Below, in pieces: positions 8,605 to 17,720 of a DNA stretch of 64,000 nt; the first letter of the stretch is position 1; the number at the start of each line of letters is the position of its first letter. The translations under genes and the position numbers were made by a program. The notes beneath the pieces were generated by a model. The model ran no database searches, had not been told where the DNA came from, and worked only from the letters and a program-made list of their open reading frames with translations. The stretch covers positions 62,001 to 126,000 of the forward strand of contig NZ_WODC01000009.1 of NCBI RefSeq assembly GCF_009729555.1, given 5' to 3'. The DNA comes from Pseudodesulfovibrio alkaliphilus. GTDB lineage: Bacteria; Desulfobacterota; Desulfovibrionia; Desulfovibrionales; Desulfovibrionaceae.

Positions 8605-10233
8605 TTATTCCACCAGCCAGACAAAGCTGCTCTGGCTTTCCAGGTCAGAGGCGATCGCCTCAAGTTTGCTTTTGATCTCTCCTTCAGCTCCGACGAAGGA
8701 GGTGTTGTCGACAAAGGAGATGTCATCCGGGTCTTCGGTGCAGGTCAGGAGTTGGGGGTAGGCGTTTTGCTCGAAAAGGTGCTGCCCATGGTCCTCGGGG
8801 TCGCCCGATCGGACCCCGATGAAATAGAATTTGATGTCGTGCTCGCGAAAGCTGCCGCACAGGTTCAGGAAGCGGTTGCGGACAGCCTCGTATACGTCGC
8901 GACCGGAATCGTGTTCGTTATCGTCATCGTTCTCTATCTCGTCACCTATAACTATGGGCGTGTTCACACTTTCCGCGTCTTCTCCCACATAGGAATTGTA
9001 TGCGTCGGTATCGAACCAGTCTCCCTCGGTTTTGCCCAGCATGACGATGGCCTTGATGTTGGTATTCTCCTCACCGCTGAAATCCAGGGGCCGCTCTGCG
9101 TCGCCCCATCCGGCCGAGCCCCTGAATGCGGGTGACAGGGCCATGGCGCCCCAGCCCATGGCTATGGCGTAGTTGATGTTGAACCCGCTCTCCATCTGGT
9201 TCAGGCGCGCATCAATGTCATCCATATTATTGGTCAAAGGCAGCAGGGCGGCCGTAGGGCAGCCTTTATCGCCAACAATGTATCGCGTGTCTGCCACCCC
9301 GGTGGCCTTGCCAAAGAATGGATTTGGCCCCTTCCAACTAATGTAGGGCATCCAGTTGGCGTTTACAGGAAGGTCGTGGCGATAGTGTATTTTGAATCCT
9401 GCGATCGGAGACTCGGTCCAATAGTAGTTTTCTCCCGGATGAACCCCGCGATAAACGGCCAACCGCTTCACCCGCAGATCAGGCATGGCGCGGCTGGCCA
9501 GACTGGTGATCCCGTAATTGTTGGACATAAAGAGCGAAGTCAGCTCCACGGGCTTGAGCGCCCCGGTTTCAGCCCATTGAGTAACTCGGTCGGGATAATC
9601 TCGATCATACACATTGACCGTCTGGCTGTAGGGAACCAGGGCCATCCAGCGATCCGGCTTGTCCTCGATCAGCCGTTCGGCCAGAGTCTTGGTCAGGCGG
9701 CTCAAGGCGGCGAGGTCCGCCGGAGACTCCGAGCTTGTGTTGGGCAGGACCATGGCGAGTTCAATGGGGCAGTAGATGGCCACCGCGGCCGAGGAAACCG
9801 TCACGGCCCGGTCATTGCCGCCCAGCATGGACGGCTCCGCCGTATAGGTGGCTGAAACGCGGAAGCCGTCGTAGCTGTCCTTGCTGTAGGGGGCAACGGT
9901 CACCTCCAGCTGCGGTTCGACCTGGCTCCGGGAAAAGCCGAGGTTGGCCTGCACGTATTGCTCGGCCATCTCCTGCACATTGGTGGATTTGTCCCTGGCA
10001 TAGGCCAGGGCCGTGGCCGTGGCCGCCGCATCGGTGGCGTGCTTGAGTTGGGCCGAATCCGAGGTCAGCCGCGTGCTGTCCACCACAAAGGCCAGGACGG
10101 CGATGCTGCCAGCAAGGAGCATCAATGCCGGGATGGCGGCCGATCCCCGCCTCGCAGCGACGTTTCGACCCTTTTTTTTCGATGCGCGGCAAGCCCGTTT
10201 CCAAGGGAGAACAAAGTTGGCGAGATGAATCAT
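8605..10233 (-). CDS. tadG: TadG-like pilus assembly protein
   Basis: A 542-residue protein of the TadE/TadG group. The N-terminus has the family's Arg/Lys-rich start, RRGSAAIPALMLLAG and one membrane helix, then the LKHATDAAATATALAYARD stretch typical of TadG. The remainder resembles a von Willebrand A fold, but the usual metal site DxSxS is replaced by MVLPNTSSES, so metal binding is doubtful. Its ATG overlaps the stop of tadF (ATGA), showing translational coupling. It closes the pilus gene series; in other Tad systems TadG is a membrane-anchored pseudopilin-related protein needed for pilus assembly. There are 110 bases between its stop and the giant adhesin. Confidence 0.8.
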   Translation of the reverse strand: MIHLANFVLPWKRACRASKKKGRNVAARRGSAAIPALMLLAGSIAVLAFVVDSTRLTSDSAQLKHATDAAATATALAYARDKSTNVQEMAEQYVQANLGFSRSQVEPQLEVTVAPYSKDSYDGFRVSATYTAEPSMLGGNDRAVTVSSAAVAIYCPIELAMVLPNTSSESPADLAALSRLTKTLAERLIEDKPDRWMALVPYSQTVNVYDRDYPDRVTQWAETGALKPVELTSLFMSNNYGITSLASRAMPDLRVKRLAVYRGVHPGENYYWTESPIAGFKIHYRHDLPVNANWMPYISWKGPNPFFGKATGVADTRYIVGDKGCPTAALLPLTNNMDDIDARLNQMESGFNINYAIAMGWGAMALSPAFRGSAGWGDAERPLDFSGEENTNIKAIVMLGKTEGDWFDTDAYNSYVGEDAESVNTPIVIGDEIENDDDNEHDSGRDVYEAVRNRFLNLCGSFREHDIKFYFIGVRSGDPEDHGQHLFEQNAYPQLLTCTEDPDDISFVDNTSFVGAEGEIKSKLEAIASDLESQSSFVWLVE

Positions 10234-10820
10234 AGCTCTTGCTCCGCTTCGCTTGTGATCTGGTTCTCTTCCTGCAACTCGTCGTCAATGGTGATATTTT
10301 TGGCGTTGGCCCGATAGATTCCCTCGACCTGAAGAACTTCCGGCATGAGTATGCCCCCGTACGACCGGATGTCCCCTGTGTCGCGGCAGGCCTGAACCAC
10401 GACCAGGGAAAAGGTGCTGTTGTCCTCATCGCTCCCGCTGTCGCTCTCCTCGGGCCGATCTTCCGGCAGATCGCCGGTGTAGTACCCTTCCTCGATGGGC
10501 GGCTCGCACAGATCCTCTGCTTCGCCCCGCTCCAGGGCCCACACGACACGCCCGGACTGCATGACGCTCATGATGAGCATCTGCTGACTTTCGGCGTGTC
10601 CCTGCATGACGATTTCGGTCAGGGCGTCGAGCCCCTTGCGTGTGAGTTTCGGCTGCGCCGCGATATTGATGGCCGCGCTGCTGGCCGCGGACTCAAGCCG
10701 GGTGCGCTCAATGCCGATCCGGTGCATGTCGCTGGCCACATAGCCAACGGCGAAGAGCATGGTCATCATGAGCGCCGCCTCCACAGCAATGGAGCCGCGC
10801 CGGTCGTTCTTACGTGGCAT
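10230..10820 (-). CDS. tadF: TadE/TadF-like minor pseudopilin
   Basis: A 196-residue bitopic protein with a short basic N-terminus (MPRKNDRRGSIAVEAALMM) and one hydrophobic helix. The GSIAVEAAL segment matches the TadE/TadF prepilin-like cleavage region, with the conserved Glu five residues after Gly. The C-terminal part is very acidic (DRPEESDSGSDEDN), which is unusual. It starts three bases after tadE ends and overlaps tadG by four bases. By family, TadE and TadF are pseudopilins processed by the TadV peptidase and needed for Flp pilus biogenesis. The choice of F rather than E rests on gene order only. Confidence 0.75.
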   Translation of the reverse strand: MPRKNDRRGSIAVEAALMMTMLFAVGYVASDMHRIGIERTRLESAASSAAINIAAQPKLTRKGLDALTEIVMQGHAESQQMLIMSVMQSGRVVWALERGEAEDLCEPPIEEGYYTGDLPEDRPEESDSGSDEDNSTFSLVVVQACRDTGDIRSYGGILMPEVLQVEGIYRANAKNITIDDELQEENQITSEAEQEL

Positions 10821-10823
10821 CGA

Positions 10824-11336
10824 TCAATCCTCTTGCCGGGGCAGGTAGCTCAACACCTGCTCGAATCGATACTGAAAGCCATTATCAACAAAACTCAGCA
10901 ACCGTGGCAGCGGGGTCAAAAAATCCTTGTGGATATCCACGGTGATCCGCCACGCAGGGGGAATCTTCGAAAACCCGCTCCCGCTGCCGTCCTCTTCCTG
11001 CCCTTCGTCCTCGTCCGCACCGCCCAGGGCGTCGAGGGATTCGAACCTCTCGATGAAGACAGAAACAATATCCGCTTGCGACAAATACCCGTGCGACGCC
11101 TCGGCCATGTTGCGGCGCAGTTCGCTTTCGCCCTCCTCGCCCGGCTGCCCGCTGGCCCGCATCTGCTGCACGGCACGTTGCAGGGCGACCTCGCCCATGT
11201 CGATGGTCAGCCCGATGTTGGCCAGCTCCATGACCACCATGGCGGCGATGATCAAGACCGGGAAAAGAAACGCCGCCTCCACCGAGACCACCCCGCTTCG
11301 GCTTCGCGCCCCGGTACGCCTTATGCGATCACTCAC
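10824..11336 (-). CDS. tadE: TadE-like minor pseudopilin
   Basis: A 170-residue protein with basic N-terminus and the motif RSGVVSVEAAFLFPVL followed by a hydrophobic helix, the hallmark of TadE-like pseudopilins (Gly, then Glu at +5 after the predicted cut). The start is GTG and overlaps the stop of tadD (GTGA), so translation is coupled. The middle is acidic (GGADEDEGQEEDGSGS). It should be inserted in the inner membrane and act in pilus assembly with TadF and TadG. Family assignment is solid; the individual role is inferred from order. Confidence 0.78.
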   Translation of the reverse strand: MSDRIRRTGARSRSGVVSVEAAFLFPVLIIAAMVVMELANIGLTIDMGEVALQRAVQQMRASGQPGEEGESELRRNMAEASHGYLSQADIVSVFIERFESLDALGGADEDEGQEEDGSGSGFSKIPPAWRITVDIHKDFLTPLPRLLSFVDNGFQYRFEQVLSYLPRQED

Positions 11337-12340
11337 AGCTGAGCCTTGGCCCTGGCCGCGCTGCCGCGCCCAATGGCACGGGAATTATCGGAAATGTCCT
11401 GCCCCAGGACGTTTGCGCCGACATCATTGGTCTTTGCGGGCGGATGAATCGCAATCAGCTTGCCCGACGCCCGCAACATCTCCTCGGAAATGGTGCTCTC
11501 GCCAGCGTCAATCCGTTGCTGCATTTTCGCGAACATGCCCATGAAGGTTTCGCACTGCTCGGAAGGCATGAATTCACGAAGGCTGGCCCTGGCCCGTTTC
11601 TCCTGACCTCGCAGATAGAATGTGAAAGCCATGTTGAGGCTGAGTGAAGGGGAATCCGACAAACTCCTGGCCTGATTGAACAGACGAATTGCCTGATCGG
11701 GATCGTTGCCGCTCAGATACGACAAGGCCAGATTGTTCAGAATCCGCACATCGGCAGGATCAAGCTCGTTGGCCTGGATCAGGGGCTTCCTGGCTGCCTC
11801 GTGGTCGCCAAGGGTATCAAGCAGCACCCCCAGGGCATTGAGCGCGGCCACGCTTTGCGGGTCCGCATCCAGGGCTTTCTCCAGATTGGCCTGAGCCAGG
11901 TCGTACTGGCCGACGGCCATTCTGGCGCGACCCAGTCCAGTGTACAGCTCGGCTTTCTTCTCCTGAGGCAGCTTCTTCATCTCCTCGGCAAGGGCCTTTT
12001 CGGCCCGCATGAACAGGGAGAGCGTCTCTCGCGGCGGAGACACCAGGGAGGCGATGTTTGCATACTCCAACAGCTCGAGGGGCTTCATGCCTCCCCGCTT
12101 GTCCAGTTGCGCATAAACGCCCAGAGCCCCCTCGTAGCCGCCCTGCTCGCAGAGCAGTCGGGCCAGGCGCAAGGCGCTGTCGCTGTCGGAGGGCGTGGCC
12201 TGTTTCTCCTGGGCCGAAGGCGGCGGCGTGAGCATCTGCTTGCTTTTGGTGCCTTGCGAATGCGCCATGCAGCCCGTGAGAGAACCGCAAACAAGAACAA
12301 CGAGAAAAACGGAGGAAACAGCAGTACGGAAAGCGATCAT
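11333..12340 (-). CDS. tadD: TadD-like TPR lipoprotein
   Basis: A 335-residue lipoprotein: signal peptide ending in GSLTGC, then at least five tetratricopeptide repeats, such as AELYTGLGRARMAVGQYDLA, ALNALGVLLDTLGDHEAA and ILNNLALSYLSGNDPDQA. TadD lipoproteins are thought to help the RcpA secretin assemble or localise in the outer membrane. The gene overlaps tadC upstream (ATGA) and tadE downstream (GTGA), which places it firmly in the pilus operon. The C-terminal 60 residues have no repeat pattern. Confidence 0.85.
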   Translation of the reverse strand: MIAFRTAVSSVFLVVLVCGSLTGCMAHSQGTKSKQMLTPPPSAQEKQATPSDSDSALRLARLLCEQGGYEGALGVYAQLDKRGGMKPLELLEYANIASLVSPPRETLSLFMRAEKALAEEMKKLPQEKKAELYTGLGRARMAVGQYDLAQANLEKALDADPQSVAALNALGVLLDTLGDHEAARKPLIQANELDPADVRILNNLALSYLSGNDPDQAIRLFNQARSLSDSPSLSLNMAFTFYLRGQEKRARASLREFMPSEQCETFMGMFAKMQQRIDAGESTISEEMLRASGKLIAIHPPAKTNDVGANVLGQDISDNSRAIGRGSAARAKAQL

Positions 12341-13263
12341 GACAGAAGGCTCCTTATGACGCGCATCAAGGCGGGTGTGGCAACCAGGGCCACGACCGGG
12401 GGAAGGATCATGGTCATCAGCGGGATGCTGAGCTTGGCAGGCAGTTTGCCGGCCCGTTCCTCAAGGGTAAGGATGAGTGAGTTGCGGCTTTCGGCGGCGA
12501 TGTTGTTCAGGGCCTGGGCCAGGGGAGTGCCGTAGCGTTCGGCCTGAATCAGCGTCGCCACCATGCTTTCCACCGTGGGCACCATGGTCCGCTCCGCCAG
12601 ATGGCGCAGGGCGCTGGTGCGGTCCGGCAACAGCTGCAGTTCCGCGCTGGTTACGGACAATTCGTCTGCCAGAACGGGCGCACTGAGCTCCAGCTCCTTG
12701 GACACGACCTTCATGATGCGCGTGAACGGCAGACCCGCTTCCGCGCAGATGACCATCAGGTCCAGCGCATCGGGCATGCTGCGCGTTATGGCGTTGTGGC
12801 GGGCCGCTGCCCGCGCCTTGAGCAACATTTCCGGCCCCACGCCCCCGGCAAAGAACGCGCCCATGGCCAGGGCGATGTTGCCGAGGCTCAAGCCCTCGCC
12901 GCCGCCAAAAGCCAGGGCCATGACCAGGCCGGAAAGACCCAGTCCGGTTTTGACGATCATGAACAGCCCGGTGGCCTCATCCTGCCGAAACCCCGCCTGG
13001 GTCAGCAGGCGGCGTTGATCCTCCCGGCTTTTCTCCGTGCCCGCCAGCTTTTCTCCGAGTTCGGCGAGGCTTGCCACCCAGGGAGGAAGGGAACGCCCAC
13101 GCCCTGCGGCGATGGACTCCGCCCCTCCCTGCCGGCCACGTTCCGCGGGGTCGGAAGGCTTCCCAAGTCGCGTCTCAAGGGGGTTTTTCCTGCTTTCGTT
13201 GAAAAAGGCCGCAAGGATAAGGCCGCTTGCTCCCAGCATCATGAATATGACAAGCCACTGCAT
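12337..13263 (-). CDS. tadC: TadC inner membrane platform protein
   Basis: A 308-residue type II secretion F-domain protein. It has an N-terminal helix (LVIFMMLGASGLILAAFF), two central helices around residues 100-150, the cytoplasmic stretch RSMPDALDLMVICAEAGLPF that is diagnostic for TadB/TadC proteins, and a C-terminal hydrophobic pair (LIPLMTMILPPVVALVATPA-type). With TadB it forms the inner membrane platform on which the TadA ATPase acts. It follows tadB by 18 bases and overlaps tadD. Confidence 0.88.
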   Translation of the reverse strand: MQWLVIFMMLGASGLILAAFFNESRKNPLETRLGKPSDPAERGRQGGAESIAAGRGRSLPPWVASLAELGEKLAGTEKSREDQRRLLTQAGFRQDEATGLFMIVKTGLGLSGLVMALAFGGGEGLSLGNIALAMGAFFAGGVGPEMLLKARAAARHNAITRSMPDALDLMVICAEAGLPFTRIMKVVSKELELSAPVLADELSVTSAELQLLPDRTSALRHLAERTMVPTVESMVATLIQAERYGTPLAQALNNIAAESRNSLILTLEERAGKLPAKLSIPLMTMILPPVVALVATPALMRVIRSLLS

Positions 13264-13281
13264 GGTTGCGTCTCCTGCGCT

Positions 13282-14256
13282 CTAGCGCACCCGCCGGACC
13301 ATGGCGTAGGTTATCCCGAGCCCGGAGAGAACGCTGGCCGCCGAGTACGCCAAGACCTTGACCCCGGCCGGATCGCTCAACAGAAACTGGAAGTCGTTGG
13401 GCGCATTGAAATACATGTACGCCAGAACACCGGGCACCAGCGTTGCGACGATTTTGATGGAGGCGCGGGCCTCGGAGGTCTTGGCCTGCACCTTCATGGC
13501 CAGCTCAGCACGGGACCGCAGGGTGGTGGCCAGTCCTCCGAGGGTGTCCGCGAGCCTTCCGCCGGACTCCTGGCTGATGATCAGGATGACGGCGAAGAAG
13601 CGATATTCGCGCAGGGGGACGCGCTGGGCCGACTCCTGCAATGCCTGGCGTAGCGGCACGCCAAGACGCAACCAATGATCCAGGGCGAGCAACTCTCCTG
13701 CCAGGGGGCCGCGCAGGTTCTCGGCCGCAATGGCAAAGGAGCTTTGGGCCGGAACGCCTGAGCGGCAGATGCGGGCAATGGAGTCGATGGCCTCGGGCAA
13801 TGCCTGCCCCAGGGCCTCCATGTATTTGTTCATGGCGCTTTGGTAAGCCACCATGCCGATGGCCGCGGACAGCGCAACGGTCCCGATCAGGACAGTCGTT
13901 ACCGGATACGGCGTCATGCGGGCGACGAGGGCGGAGCCGACCAGGCCGCAGCCTAGGACGGCCAGCACCCGGAGGCGCAGATTTTTGCTCCAGCCGAGCA
14001 TTTCGATATTCCTTGAGAGCTTGCGGTACGCCCTTCGCAGTTTGGCAAAAGGCCCCGCGTAGGCGTCCTGGGCCAGGACAATGGAATCGTCGGCGTCCTG
14101 GCGGCGTACCGGATGGTCCTGTTCCACCTGCCGCTTGAGTTGCTCAAGCCTGTCCTCGACGGCTTCCCTGCGAAGACGCCTCTGGCTGAACGCCCGCAGG
14201 ACGTAGACAAGGACGAGCACGAACAGGAAAACGAGCATGGTGAACAGGTTCAACAT
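13282..14256 (-). CDS. tadB: TadB inner membrane platform protein
   Basis: A 324-residue F-domain membrane protein, partner of TadC. It begins with a strong membrane helix (MLNLFTMLVFLFVLVLVYVL), has two more helices near residues 95-135, then the conserved LGQALPEAIDSIARICRSGV and a C-terminal helix pair with QESGGRLADTLGGLA between. The gene starts three bases after tadA ends, so the two are likely cotranslated. Its role, known from other Tad systems, is to form the platform for pilus extension. Confidence 0.88.
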   Translation of the reverse strand: MLNLFTMLVFLFVLVLVYVLRAFSQRRLRREAVEDRLEQLKRQVEQDHPVRRQDADDSIVLAQDAYAGPFAKLRRAYRKLSRNIEMLGWSKNLRLRVLAVLGCGLVGSALVARMTPYPVTTVLIGTVALSAAIGMVAYQSAMNKYMEALGQALPEAIDSIARICRSGVPAQSSFAIAAENLRGPLAGELLALDHWLRLGVPLRQALQESAQRVPLREYRFFAVILIISQESGGRLADTLGGLATTLRSRAELAMKVQAKTSEARASIKIVATLVPGVLAYMYFNAPNDFQFLLSDPAGVKVLAYSAASVLSGLGITYAMVRRVR

Positions 14257-14259
14257 GGA

Positions 14260-15732
14260 CTAATCCTCGTACAGATGATTTTTTTCGGTGTAGAACTTGG
14301 GCCGGAGGCCGCTGCTCAGATGTTCCCCGACAATCTTGCCGCCGCCTCCGAGGGAGTGTGTTCGGAATGCGAAAAGCTCCTGCGTCTGGATGACCTCCTC
14401 CTCCATCCCGCACACTTCCACTATCGAGACCAGTCGGCGGGCTCCGTCGCGCATGCGTTCGATCTGGACAATCAGGTCCACCGCGCTGGCGATCTGCCTG
14501 CGTATGGCATTGAGCGGGAGCTGCATGTTGGCCATGAGCACCATGTTTTCAAGGCGCATCAGGGCGTCGCGGGGAGTGTTGGCGTGGACGGTGCAGAGAG
14601 AGCCGTCGTGGCCGGTGTTCATGGCCTGAAGCATGTCGAAGCACTCCCCGCCGCGCACCTCGCCGAGAATGATGCGGTCAGGGCGCATGCGCAACGCGTT
14701 GCGAAGCAGATCGCGTTGCGTGACCTGCCCGCCCCCCTCAATGCTTTCGGGGCGGGTCTCCAACCGGACCACATGCTCTTGCTGCAATTGCAGTTCTGCC
14801 GCGTCCTCAATGGTGACAATGCGGTCGCTTGCGCTGATGTTGAAGGACAGGGCGTTCAAAAGCGTCGTCTTACCCGCGCCGGTACCGCCAGAGACAACGA
14901 TGTTCAGCCGCGCCTGCATGGCCCTCCTGAGAAGCATGGCCATATCCATGGAGAGGGCGCCGCCCTCGGCCATCGCCTCCAGCGAGAGCTTGCGCCGCGC
15001 AAACTTGCGGATGGAGATGGTGGTACCGTCCAGGGCCAGGGGATGCGTGATGACGTTGACACGGCTGCCGTCCTGCAGCCGGGCATCCACCATGGGGTTG
15101 GCCTCGTCGATGCGGCGGCCCACCCGTGCGGCGATGCGCTGGGCCGTGTTGAACACATGCTCCTCGTCGATGAACGAAATCGACGTGAGCTCAAGCTTGC
15201 CGAACCGTTCCACAAATATCTGATTATGGCCGTTGACCAGAATGTCATTGACGCTGTCGTCGGCCAGCAGCGGCTCTATGGGGCCAACGCCGAGCATCTC
15301 ATCAAGCATCTGCTCGGCGATGGTCTTTTCTTCCTGAGCGGTCAGCTGAAAGCGGTTGTCGTCGCAAATGCTCTTGATGAGGGCGTTGATCTGCGACTGC
15401 AGGTTTTCCCGCTCCGTGGTGGCGGCCTTGATGGGGTCAATCTGGGTAAAGACCTCGTCGCGAATGAGCCGCCGAAGCCGCGACCCCTCGGACTCCGGCT
15501 GTTGAGCCGTTCTTTTCGCGGACCGCGACTGCGGAGACTGCCGCGACGAGCCCGCCTCGGAAAACGGCTGCCCGGCCCCGTCGCCCGAGGCGTCCGGCGA
15601 AACCGCCACCGGGCGAACAGCATGGATTTGCTCGTCGTCAGGGGAATTGACCCGCTGGGGAACCGAAAAGCCGCGGCGCATACCGCCGGTCTGCTTGACG
15701 GGTTCTACTGGATTTCGTCTGATGAGCAACAT
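14260..15732 (-). CDS. tadA: TadA/CpaF pilus assembly ATPase
   Basis: A 490-residue secretion ATPase that powers Flp pilus extension. I start it at the ATG at 15732, with GGTGG upstream, because the longer reading would overlap tadZ by 49 bases. Visible motifs: the N-terminal domain ending in [13 protein letters not shown], the VNDILVNG strand, Walker [16 protein letters not shown] near residue 280, the Asp-box region, Walker [15 protein letters not shown] near residue 350 and the His-box [12 protein letters not shown]. All catalytic positions look intact. About 90 residues at the N-terminus are Ser/Arg-rich and probably flexible. It sits between tadZ and tadB, as in other Tad operons. Confidence 0.93.
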   Translation of the reverse strand: MLLIRRNPVEPVKQTGGMRRGFSVPQRVNSPDDEQIHAVRPVAVSPDASGDGAGQPFSEAGSSRQSPQSRSAKRTAQQPESEGSRLRRLIRDEVFTQIDPIKAATTERENLQSQINALIKSICDDNRFQLTAQEEKTIAEQMLDEMLGVGPIEPLLADDSVNDILVNGHNQIFVERFGKLELTSISFIDEEHVFNTAQRIAARVGRRIDEANPMVDARLQDGSRVNVITHPLALDGTTISIRKFARRKLSLEAMAEGGALSMDMAMLLRRAMQARLNIVVSGGTGAGKTTLLNALSFNISASDRIVTIEDAAELQLQQEHVVRLETRPESIEGGGQVTQRDLLRNALRMRPDRIILGEVRGGECFDMLQAMNTGHDGSLCTVHANTPRDALMRLENMVLMANMQLPLNAIRRQIASAVDLIVQIERMRDGARRLVSIVEVCGMEEEVIQTQELFAFRTHSLGGGGKIVGEHLSSGLRPKFYTEKNHLYED

Positions 15733-15755
15733 GGCAATACCACCTTTTTTTTTCG

Positions 15756-16988
15756 TCAACGAAGCCGCAAGCTCTGCCGAATTCGTTTGATTATCCCCGG
15801 GCAATGGGCCGGGGCCGACGGGTTTCCGAGAAGTGCGTTGGACAGTCGTTCCATGCCTTCCTTGAAGGCAGGCGCCCTGCCAAGATTCAGACTCCCCTCA
15901 AGCAGACTGGCGTCAAGGGCGCTTTCGACATGGGGCAGCTCCAAATCCACCCGCCAGCCCAAGAACTCCTCGAACTGGTCGCGGGGCAGAAATTGCCTGC
16001 TTCGATGCCTGGAGGCGTTGACCACGAGAAACAGCCGCTGACCCTGGCTTTCATCGCCGAAATCCGTCAGCAGCATGCGGGTGGCCCGTGCGTTTTGCAG
16101 GGTGTAGTCAGTGACGATGATCCGTATATCCGCATGGGCCAGCAGCCCGTCGCTTCCTCCCGGGCGGTGCGACGGAATATCCCATACGGACATGGAATAG
16201 AGTTCGCACAGCGCCACACCCAGCTGCAAAAGCAGCTCGGGGTCCACCGGAGTCTCCTCTCCGGGCCGCTGGGCCAACAGATGCAGCCGCTGCGCTGCGC
16301 CATTGCGGCCCTCCTGGGTCAGGAGCGCCCGCTGGATAAGCCGCAAGTCGACTTCGGACGCAGCCAGAACCCCGGCAAGGCCGCTGTTGGCCTCCAGCCC
16401 GAGCAGCAGGGCCAGATTGCTGCCGCGGCGATCGTAATCGACCAGGACCGTCGGGATGTTATGCGTTCCGGCCAGTTGCTGCCCCAGTGCGGCAACGACG
16501 GTGCTGGCGCCCACGCCTCCGGTTGCGCCGACGACGGCCACTGTCTGTCCGGCGCGGACGCAGCCGGGCTGGGGCTGAACCAGCCAGATGGACTCGTTGG
16601 CACGGGTCAGGGTCTCCGAGAGTTGCACCAGTTGCAGCGGTGTGACCAGATAGTCAAAAACGCCAAGTTGCAACAATTTGCGGTAGAGGTTCACATCCTG
16701 TTTGTCGCCCAGGGCAATGATGCGGCAGCCCGGACCAACGACCGCCCCCAGTTCCGCCAAGGAGCGCGTGGGGTGCGCCTCCTCGCTGATGTCCACAATC
16801 AGGATGCCGGGAGGCGTGGTCTGGGTGCACCAGGCCAGAGCCTCCCTGGGCCCGCCGGGCTTGATGGTTGCGGTCAGCCGCCCCAGGCGGTTGAAGGCAT
16901 CCTCGAGGCTGGGCGCATCCTCGGGGCGGCAAAATACGGCCACCGCCTCGCCCGCGTTGTTTTCGGCAATGTCTGCTGCGCTGCTCAC
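15756..16988 (-). CDS. tadZ: TadZ/CpaE pilus localisation ATPase-like protein
   Basis: A 410-residue protein with an N-terminal receiver-like domain (residues 1-135; GILIVDISEE lies where a phospho-acceptor would be) and a C-terminal ParA/MinD-like domain. The P-loop reads VGATGGVGAST near residue 155, so the signature lysines of KGGxGKT are absent; this is common in TadZ proteins, which bind nucleotide weakly and act as polar hubs for pilus assembly. The start is GTG with GGAGAG upstream. It lies two bases after the cpaD stop and 23 bases before tadA. Confidence 0.85.
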   Translation of the reverse strand: MSSAADIAENNAGEAVAVFCRPEDAPSLEDAFNRLGRLTATIKPGGPREALAWCTQTTPPGILIVDISEEAHPTRSLAELGAVVGPGCRIIALGDKQDVNLYRKLLQLGVFDYLVTPLQLVQLSETLTRANESIWLVQPQPGCVRAGQTVAVVGATGGVGASTVVAALGQQLAGTHNIPTVLVDYDRRGSNLALLLGLEANSGLAGVLAASEVDLRLIQRALLTQEGRNGAAQRLHLLAQRPGEETPVDPELLLQLGVALCELYSMSVWDIPSHRPGGSDGLLAHADIRIIVTDYTLQNARATRMLLTDFGDESQGQRLFLVVNASRHRSRQFLPRDQFEEFLGWRVDLELPHVESALDASLLEGSLNLGRAPAFKEGMERLSNALLGNPSAPAHCPGIIKRIRQSLRLR

Positions 16989-16990
16989 GG

Positions 16991-17698
16991 TTAGTTCTCT
17001 CCAAAATCGATATCGATTAACTCTTTTGTCTCGTCGTTGAAGTAGCGCTCCACCGCCGAGGTGGCGATCTTGCCTTCCGTCGGAGCCAGCGCGCGTGGTC
17101 TGATCAGGTCGCGGGGATCGCTGGCCATCATGGCGATGTTGGCTTCATTGGCGCATCCCAGTGTGCCGATGGCGTAATAGGGGGATACGGTCCAAAGATC
17201 CGGCTGAGCCACGGTGCAATCAGGGGCATTGACCACCACCGCCTCGGATATCAGCTCAATATCCCACCCCTGCTGCTGCCGGGTCAGGTCTTCGGCGGGG
17301 GCGGATCCGGCCCCGGCCTCCACCTCGTAGGCGCCGCGCCGGGGGGGATTCGCTCCGGCGTCCGTCAGGGTCTTGGCCAGTCGCGGGGCGAGCTTCTCCC
17401 CGGCCGGACTCAGGGCCACGATGGTCAGAACCTGCCTGCGGATTGGCCCCTGCGAGGTCAGCATCCTGTTGGCCGCGTCAATGGATTCGGCTGTCAGGCC
17501 GCCGCCTGGCGAGACCTGCAGATACAACGCACGAGCCTGGACCGAGGTGGTGACGCCTTCTGTCCGCTCTTGTTGAAAATTCGCGGCCCGCAACCGATGG
17601 ATGGTGCGCTCCGCTCCGCAGCCGCCAAGAAGGGAGCCCATTGCCAAAAGGCCGCAGAGGCACAAGAGCCATGTTGATGCAGAAGTTCTCTTTTTCAT
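16991..17698 (-). CDS. cpaD: CpaD-like pilus assembly lipoprotein
   Basis: A 235-residue lipoprotein with signal peptide ending LLGGC. The C-terminal half matches the CpaD family: a Cys in NAPDCTVAQPDLWTVSPYYA, then GTLGCANEANIAMMASDPRD followed by LIRPRALAPTEG, the region expected of a CpaD protein. CpaD is an outer-membrane-associated part of Tad/Cpa pili whose exact job is poorly known. It sits between the secretin gene (22 bases upstream) and tadZ. The two Cys residues could form a disulfide (inference). Confidence 0.82.
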   Translation of the reverse strand: MKKRTSASTWLLCLCGLLAMGSLLGGCGAERTIHRLRAANFQQERTEGVTTSVQARALYLQVSPGGGLTAESIDAANRMLTSQGPIRRQVLTIVALSPAGEKLAPRLAKTLTDAGANPPRRGAYEVEAGAGSAPAEDLTRQQQGWDIELISEAVVVNAPDCTVAQPDLWTVSPYYAIGTLGCANEANIAMMASDPRDLIRPRALAPTEGKIATSAVERYFNDETKELIDIDFGEN

Positions 17699-17720
17699 TG
17701 GTACGATTTCCGGTTGACGT

